Below are positions 61,001 through 64,000 of a DNA stretch of 64,000 nt, piece by piece (the stretch's first letter is position 1; the number at the start of each line of letters is the position of its first letter). The position numbers and the translations under genes are program-made. Source of the DNA: Rhodococcus sp. ABRD24 (GTDB taxonomy: Bacteria; Actinomycetota; Actinomycetes; Mycobacteriales; Mycobacteriaceae). Below the pieces are notes generated by a model, which saw only the letters and a list, made by a program, of their open reading frames with translations, had not been told where the DNA came from and did not search any database. Where the stretch lies: positions 1,798,001-1,862,000 of the forward strand of contig NZ_CP035319.1 in NCBI RefSeq assembly GCF_004328705.1, written 5' to 3'.

Positions 61001-64000
61001 AGGACGTCGAGCCAGCTCTGCACGTCCTGGTCGGCGTTGCTGACATGCCAGGCCGCGTAGTCGATGTACTCCACCGGCAGGGCCGGCCAGCTCGGCGCGA
61101 TTCCGGCCGACCGGGCCCGATAGGCGTCCGCCATGTCGCGCAGCATCGGCGCCAGCGACCATTCGTCGGCCGCGATGTGGTGGACGACGAACACCAGGGC
61201 GTGGCGGCGGGCCCCGATCCGGTAGAGCCGGGACCGGACCGGCGGCTCGGACGCCAGGACGAACGGCGTGGCCGCGAAGGCCGCGACGAAATCGTCCAGC
61301 GCCGTAGCCGGCACGGCGACGGGCGTCAGATCGAGTTCGGGGACCTCCGCGACTACCTGGACGGGCCCGCTGACGTCGGAGGGATACACCGTGCGCAGGG
61401 TGCGGTGGCGCTCGAGCACGTCACGGGCCGCGGCGGCGAGCGCGACAACGTCGAGCGACCCGTCGAGATGGACCACGAAAGGCAGGTTGTGCGCGGTGGA
61501 TTCGGGGTCGAACCGGTGCAGGAACCACAGCCGCCGTTGCGCCGGGGACAGCGGCCCCCGTTCCGGGGCCGGCCCCTCGGAGGCCGTCAGCCGGCTGCGC
61601 AGGCGCGGTCCCCCGATCCGTTCCTCGACGACACGGGCGAGATCGCTCACCGTCGCGGCCTCGAACACGTCACGAACCCCGATGGATGCGTCGGTGAGGG
61701 CAGAGATCCGCCCGGCGAGCTGTGTTGCGAGCAGAGAGTGTCCGCCGAGCTCGAAGAAGTCGTCGTCCGAGCCGATGCGGTGCACACCGAGCAGTTCCCG
61801 GAAGGCGTCCGCCACCAGGTCGTCGAGGGGGCGGCGCGGCTCGGGCCCGAAGCGGTCGGCCGGCTCGGCGTCCGGCAGCACCGACCCGTCGAGCTTGCCG
61901 TTGGCCGTCAGCGGCAGTGCCGGGACCGTGACGATGGCCGCAGGCACCATGTAGTCGGGGAGCATCCCGCGCAGCGCGCGAATCAGCGCGGTGCCGTCGG
62001 CCGTTCCGTCGTGCCCGGCGTCGAGCACGACGTAGCCGACCAGCCGTTCGCGGCGCACGGCCACCACCGCGGCGGAGATCCCCGGCAGGCGGGTGAGCGC
62101 CGCGCGGATCTCGCCGGGCTCGATCCGGTAGCCCCGCAACTGGATCTGGTCGTCGGCCCGGCCCCGGTATTCGAGGCCGCCATCGTTCCGCAGACGTGCC
62201 AGATCGCCGGTGCGGTACATGACGCCGCCGTGCGGTGCGGCCACGAACCGCTGCGCGGTCAGCTCCGGACGGCCGTGGTAACCGCGGGCCACCTGGAGGC
62301 CGCTGATGTACATCTCGCCGACGGCGCCCGGCAGGACGGGGCGCAGCGAGCCGTCCAGCAGATCGACCCGGACGCCAGGCAGGGCCGTGCCGATGTCGCT
62401 GCGACCCGCAGGATCCGATCCCACCTCGGCGCACGTGGCGTGCACCGTGGTCTCGGTGATGCCGAACATGTTGACGGCCCGGACCGCCGGATGCCGCTCG
62501 AGCCAGTCTCGGACCCGATGGGCCTCGAGTGCCTCGCCCCCGAAGACCAGTAGCCGGACGGCCAATTCGCCGGTGCTGTCGGTGCCGTCGGTGATCTCGG
62601 CCAGCTGCTGAAATGCCGTGGGCGTCTGGTTGAGGACGGTCACGCCCTCCCGCACGAGAATGTCCCGGAACTCGGCGGGGCTTCGGGCGGCCAAGTGGTC
62701 GACGACCACGACGCGGCCTCCGGTGGTGAGCGGTCCCCAGATCTCCCACACCGAGAAGTCGAACGCCGGCGAGTGGAACATCGACCACACGTCGGACGGA
62801 CCGAAGCCGAACCCGGGGCACGTGTTCGCCAGCAGTGCGAGCACGCTCGCATGCGAGACCATGACGCCCTTCGGCGTGCCGGTGGAGCCGCTCGTGTAGA
62901 CGACGTACGCCGCCTGCCCGGCCCGCACGGCTGAATCGTGCCGCCCGCCGCGACCCAGCCGCGCGCGCACGTCGGCATCGGCGAGATCGACAATCGTTGC
63001 GGAGCTGTCGAATCCGCCGATACAGATGACACAAGCCGGTCGCGCATCGTCGATCAGTCGCGACAGCCGGTCCACCGGCTGTGTCACCTCGAGCGGCAGG
63101 AGGGTGGCACCGGCCCGGGCGACGGCGAGCACCGCGACGATGAGCTGTGCCGAGCGGGGCAGTGCGACCGCGACGAGGTCCTCGGCGCCCACCCCCTGCG
63201 CCACGAGAAGCGCGGCGAGCGCCCCGGAACGGGCGTCGAGCTCGGCGTAGGTCAGGCGTTCCTCGCCGGCGACCACGGCGATGTTGCCGGGGAACTCACG
63301 GGCCCGGAGTGCGAACAGCTCGCCCAGCGACTGCGCCGCGGCGTCGGTGGCCGCTGCCGCGAGAGACCGCCTAACCGGGCGGCCGCCCGGGACATGTAGT
63401 GCGGCAGGGTCGATCCGGTCGATCGTGACCGCAGGATCGTCCGCGACGAGGGTCAGGACCTGCACGAACCACTGGGCCCAGCGGGTGACGGTGTCGTGAT
63501 CGAACAGGTCCCGCGCATAGGTGAGCCGTCCGTCCAGGTCACCGGCGCCCGCGCCACCCGGATCGCGTTCCCGGACCGCCAGCTCGAGGTCGAATCTGGT
63601 GTGGCCGGTGAACAGCTCGCGTCCGCGGACCACGAGGCCGGGGAGCTCGAAGACGGTCGGGACGAAGTTCTCGTGCGAGAACATCACCTGGAACAGGGGG
63701 TGGTGCGCGACGGTGCGGGTGGGCGCCAGTTCGGCGACGATCTCGTCGAACGGCAGTTCGGTGTGGCTGAAGGCCGCGATATCGGTGCGCCGGACCTCCC
63801 CGAGCAGTTCCGCGAACGACCACCGCGGGTCGATCGAATTCCGCAGGACGACGGTCCCGACGAACATTCCGACCACATCGTCGACGACCGGATCGACCCG
63901 GCCGGAGACGGGGGTGCCGATACTGACGTCGTCGGTTCCGGCCAGCTTGGCCAGCAGCACCGCCAGGGCGGCGTGTATCACCATGAACGGCGTCGAGTCA
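52033..64000 (-). CDS. Giant non-ribosomal peptide synthetase, 3' part (four A domains and thioesterase)
   Basis: At least 3988 residues of a multimodular synthetase; the open frame continues past the right edge, so the start is unknown. Domain order from the edge: C(partial)-A1-T1, C2-A2-T2, C3-A3-T3, C4-A4-T4, TE. All four carrier Ser motifs are present (LGGHSL, AGGDSL, LGGHSL, LGGTSM). No epimerase or methyltransferase domain is seen. A1 reads the threonine code. C3 has DHLAADG in place of HHxxxDG and lacks about 30 residues before it, though the catalytic second His stays. TE has GWSLGG. The peptide is released by the TE; the product is unknown. The next gene is the BY-kinase. Confidence 0.95.
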   Translation of the reverse strand, partial: DSTPFMVIHAALAVLLAKLAGTDDVSIGTPVSGRVDPVVDDVVGMFVGTVVLRNSIDPRWSFAELLGEVRRTDIAAFSHTELPFDEIVAELAPTRTVAHHPLFQVMFSHENFVPTVFELPGLVVRGRELFTGHTRFDLELAVRERDPGGAGAGDLDGRLTYARDLFDHDTVTRWAQWFVQVLTLVADDPAVTIDRIDPAALHVPGGRPVRRSLAAAATDAAAQSLGELFALRAREFPGNIAVVAGEERLTYAELDARSGALAALLVAQGVGAEDLVAVALPRSAQLIVAVLAVARAGATLLPLEVTQPVDRLSRLIDDARPACVICIGGFDSSATIVDLADADVRARLGRGGRHDSAVRAGQAAYVVYTSGSTGTPKGVMVSHASVLALLANTCPGFGFGPSDVWSMFHSPAFDFSVWEIWGPLTTGGRVVVVDHLAARSPAEFRDILVREGVTVLNQTPTAFQQLAEITDGTDSTGELAVRLLVFGGEALEAHRVRDWLERHPAVRAVNMFGITETTVHATCAEVGSDPAGRSDIGTALPGVRVDLLDGSLRPVLPGAVGEMYISGLQVARGYHGRPELTAQRFVAAPHGGVMYRTGDLARLRNDGGLEYRGRADDQIQLRGYRIEPGEIRAALTRLPGISAAVVAVRRERLVGYVVLDAGHDGTADGTALIRALRGMLPDYMVPAAIVTVPALPLTANGKLDGSVLPDAEPADRFGPEPRRPLDDLVADAFRELLGVHRIGSDDDFFELGGHSLLATQLAGRISALTDASIGVRDVFEAATVSDLARVVEERIGGPRLRSRLTASEGPAPERGPLSPAQRRLWFLHRFDPESTAHNLPFVVHLDGSLDVVALAAAARDVLERHRTLRTVYPSDVSGPVQVVAEVPELDLTPVAVPATALDDFVAAFAATPFVLASEPPVRSRLYRIGARRHALVFVVHHIAADEWSLAPMLRDMADAYRARSAGIAPSWPALPVEYIDYAAWHVSNADQDVQSWLDVLDGLPEQSTLPHDHPVPAAGSSQADSVRISLDAALATGIGAVARQHRATAFMVLHAALAAALSRHNGSRDIPIGTVVAGRGDPRLDEVVGMFASTLVLRAQVAPDASFAELLEHVRGRDLAAYTHSETPFETLVERLAPVRDSSHHPLFQVALSMRRPMLPSIDLPGLVVTAAAASVETTHFDLQLTVTETPAGIELEFTYKRDLYERATIAAFASRFVALLDEVVRDPAAEVGRIDLLTDGERAALVPARGGASAPASLWSLLSGGAAIDGGAVAVVAGGETLTYHELRTHAEALAAVLCSRGAVPGVAVACALPRSLESVVAVWAIARTGAAPVMIDPAHPVARIETMLRTSGAVIGVSSADRLGGLPAVTGWVDVAAAPGEAVGVPAAPDVLPGQPAYVVFTSGTTGRPKGVIVTSLGLGALAQDLRELFAAGPGSRMLHLAAPGFDAALLEILVAGASGAELVVAPENAYGGEELARVLEDQRITHACMTPSALATVPVRELPDLAVLMLGGERVQPELVQRWAPGRRLYNGYGPAESTVFATCSAPLRPGHPAVIGSPARGIDALVLDACLRPVPTGVTGELYLAGQRMAAGYAGAPARTAERFVAGPDGTRWYRTGDLVRWVDGPSGLVLDFRGRNDEQVKLRGIRIEPGEIDAVLGGVPGVEHAVTVLRQSARRAALVSYVVPKSLDPAAVRRALAAQLPSYMVPSSLVLLDALPRTENGKLDMRHLPVPELPDTSAEPATPTERIVADAFSAVLGVEVGGTDDFFTAGGDSLLATTVVARLRESTGQDLPLRLLFADPTVSGLAAALDAGDFAESEAGPVSAPRPARIPLSRAQNRLWALRRTGRDSDYRLSAQVTLRGPLDTGALAAALADVVDRHEALRSGVVTDERGPHLVIADGTTAGASGIFSAQLRPESPDVHVLDVTIDHLAADGESVAVLLRDLGAAYGARVAGAAPEWSPLPLQYADFAVWERGREVSADDVEHWRRELLDFDPAVLPMDSVPDAQIGAAESIEFTIAPDVARSLGDLARRHRATEFMVAHAALAAVLARLTASGDVGIAAVVSGRRFPQLEPLVGLFLDTLVLRARVQPDMPFAGLLAQVRDTDVAAFDHAGVPLEEVLSAAGLRVPQVALAFQDFTPPVLRMGDLEVQARETGSGTAKFDLQFTLSGSASDGLDGVLTYDVSRFESATALALVDHFVAALAAVADRPDVAVRDLPLATAAVRTGGRAAEPRTLAELLRETAAAHPDRIAVVAEETSVTYRELDAQSDALAERLIREEGYAAEDVVALDRARSLDRLRMLWAVAKTGAAFGPAGLPSGLAGGRRQSVDSIAYVIATSGSSGEPKLVAVTHRGLAALAAEARHRYRVEPGDRVLHGYNPAFDAAMLEILLAHTSGATLVVAPPDVYAGPALHELLRERRVTHFLSTPAVLATLGPVGLDELRVVASGGETLPAELAARWRTGRLMLDAYGPTESTIVATVGEVDGRGGIGTPIPGTTVLVLDGELRPVPVGGVGELYLAGDGLARGYLGAPALTAERFVASGTGRMYRTGDRVQVHADGRLIYRGRNDRQLKVRGVRVEPGHVEAALMRGTGVRNAAALVRGGALIAFVVGEDIDTSACSAELRDRLPLELIPSKLIVLESIPTTPNGKVDVAALSATAGELAVGPAGRAMTAVEQLVVTVVGDVLGAAVDPDSGFFALGGHSLSAVEVAGRLSGALHRDVPARAVLEAPTLAALAEQLSGPSTLRPQLGPAAPGPDPMAPAQRRLWLLHRADPVRDMYAMPIVLRLAGDLDADALAAAFRDVAERHAALRTIFPDERSQRVVEVGDVEIAVDPAPSSELDRRVRAVLDRPLDLVGSPPVRVSLLRVSDTEWLLVAVVHHIAVDGASIAPLLQDVSVAYTARRAGDAPEWTALPLQYRDFAHWQVRALGDLDDPESIGGRQLAYWTEVLAGTPDTPLPLPTDRPRPAQPSHRGGLAHADIGPDVHAALRALARAHGVSVFMVLHAGLAVLLSRFAGRSDIAIGTVVNGRSDNRLAALAGMFVGTVALRTQIDPAESFAELLERVRGVDLGAFAHADVPFDDVVARVAPARSPAHHPIFQVLLAHSVGVPGQLVLPGLEIDDHASGASGQSEVAAQFDLAWDVVESSGGAGIGVRLLYATDLFDGAAAEDLLTAWIDLLAHAVAGPSTAVGDLPLGSPDAALHGIDAPQARTLPEILAASVRAHPERIALRAGAEQWTYAELDAAAAVRAAQLQSAGIGAGDIVPVDAVRGPAWVLDIWAITRIGAAWVPIDPSQPDERKRLLLEDSGRRRVPETAAGVDALAYLLYTSGSTGTPKGVAVTHRGLSALVDLQTRELGVTHESVVLQAASPAFDAAVFELLAAHAHGAVLVCRPDLAYAGPDLQAVIVGDAITHLNLTPTVLATLDPDSMPRALTVVSAGEVLPDTLARAWARHRLHNGYGPTEVTVGATCSPRLGDGPVTIGTPLAGVRAQVLDSRLHPVPAGVVGELYLDGDGLARGYHRQPGLTASRFVADPGGRPGARVYRTGDLVRRRRDGSLDYVGRSDEQVQIHGVRVEPGEIDAAFAADADVQSAVTVAHPVPSGDVILVTYVQAIPGRRIDAGALRARTGRLLPRHLLPSSVHVLDELPLTISGKVDRRSLPAPVLESARASDAPPEGPVEQSIAAAMAEVVGMDAAATVPRDVSFFELGGTSMSAVRLATTLRDEYGYAVELGWLFTDTTVAALARRIEQGAVAADPLATLVHLNTPAKAVGEPLFCVHPLSGIAWCYAGLADRLADRQLYGLQATGAATLPASLAELATAYLDEIRAVQPEGPYHLLGWSLGGNIAHEIAVQLRACGAEVATLAMLDSRPPDVVERDMLAAGENAPEDFDGLDSDAVRRVMAAGEALEAAAHAHRPEIFHGDALLFVAEREPGGGRELAGSWERYITGTISETPIPCSHAQMCGPEVLRRVGEVLVESTGEDP
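52036..52700 (-). other. NRPS terminal thioesterase
   Basis: Type I thioesterase: FCVHPLSG near its start, nucleophile in HLLGWSLGGNIAHEIA (GWSLGG at about 52,456-52,473), Asp in MLDSRPP and His candidate in PCSHAQM. It releases the chain by hydrolysis or cyclisation. Confidence 0.9.
52760..55730 (-). other. NRPS module 4 (C4-A4-T4)
   Basis: C4 has canonical HHIAVDG. A4 has YTSGSTGTPKG but is also short by about 30 residues before it. The code read is D-A-F-N-V-A-G-V-G-K, which I cannot assign. The A10 lysine is in LTISGKVDRR. The T domain has LGGTSM. Confidence 0.78.
55780..58500 (-). other. NRPS module 3 (C3-A3-T3), shortened C and A domains
   Basis: C3 has IDHLAADG and is about 30 residues shorter than C2 before it. 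A3 has the weak core ATSGSSGEPKLV and lacks about 45 residues between the first cores and this loop. The code read is D-A-L-L-A-G-A-I-V-K, hydrophobic. The T domain is LGGHSL. Confidence 0.78.
58590..61590 (-). other. NRPS module 2 (C2-A2-T2)
   Basis: C2 has HHIAADE (Gly of HHxxxDG replaced by Glu). A2 has FTSGTTGRPKG; my reading of its code is D-A-L-C-M-G-G-V-F-K, which suggests a hydrophobic substrate but matches no code I remember. The T domain has AGGDSL instead of LGGHSL. Confidence 0.8.
61690..64000 (-). other. NRPS module with A1 (threonine) and partial C
   Basis: A partial C domain (MFVGTVVLR, HHPLFQVMFSHEN) is followed by A1 with YTSGSTGTPKG at about 62,870-62,905. Reading the ten specificity positions by alignment to PheA gives D-F-W-N-V-G-M-V-H-K, one conservative change from the Thr code DFWNIGMVHK. 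The T domain is LGGHSL at about 61,735. Confidence 0.85.

Overview
The window is high-GC actinobacterial DNA with pervasive third-position G/C, many GTG starts and a gene set typical of the mycolic-acid bacteria (Mycobacteriales). The iniBAC/iniR locus, EtfD, FadD8, type II-like flavohemoglobin, HspR-type heat-shock control and tandem secreted S1 proteases suggest a Rhodococcus/Nocardia-like organism; this is inference from gene content. No tRNA, rRNA, insertion sequence, phage gene or CRISPR array was seen. From memory of M. tuberculosis, the order clpB-flavohemoglobin, hspR-dnaJ-grpE-dnaK, iniC-iniA-iniB, iniR, etfD, aspC is a compacted and rearranged version of the Rv0337c-Rv0385 interval.

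Layout. 0-2.7 kb: a membrane-anchored Pro-rich protein, an S4 RNA-binding protein and a secreted lipase. 2.7-9.6 kb: ClpB with a HAIR heat-shock operator, a flavohemoglobin followed by a separate copy of its own reductase domain, and FadD8. 9.8-13.5 kb: a local regulon (Cys-rich miniprotein, GtrA protein, MMPL exporter, CsoR-family repressor lacking the copper-site His, YgaP-like membrane protein) with four matching GGGGTAT-type palindromes. 13.6-17.9 kb: the dnaK-grpE-dnaJ-hspR operon under two HAIR sites. 18-23.3 kb: a membrane protein/FAD oxidoreductase pair, a divergent Xre/methionine aminopeptidase pair, and a small iron-enzyme cluster (haem-oxygenase-like diiron oxidase, CDGSH protein, NPPY methyltransferase).

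23.4-34.3 kb: the envelope-stress locus. IniB (very long, Gly/Ala/Leu repeats) and the dynamin-like GTPases IniA and IniC are transcribed leftward. Divergently, a membrane-anchored Hsp70-like protein is followed three bases later by IniR, a large P-loop/LuxR regulator. 34.4-38.1 kb: two paralogous secreted serine proteases and a secreted protein, separated by back-to-back terminators. 38.6-41.8 kb: EtfD, the membrane Fe-S dehydrogenase for fatty-acid oxidation, with two GTTACC/GGTAAC operators and a repetitive Ala/Pro/Lys tail. 42-48.9 kb: AbiEi/DUF559 protein, S9 peptidase, PPOX protein, a 56-residue secreted peptide, AspC, a probable 6C small RNA and a YibE/F membrane protein.

48.9-64 kb: a second membrane-anchored Hsp70-like ATPase, a low-molecular-weight tyrosine phosphatase, a Wzz/BY-kinase and, 51 bp upstream of the kinase, the 3' end of a giant non-ribosomal peptide synthetase with four adenylation domains and a terminal thioesterase. 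The first adenylation domain seen carries a threonine code. The synthetase gene runs off the right edge.
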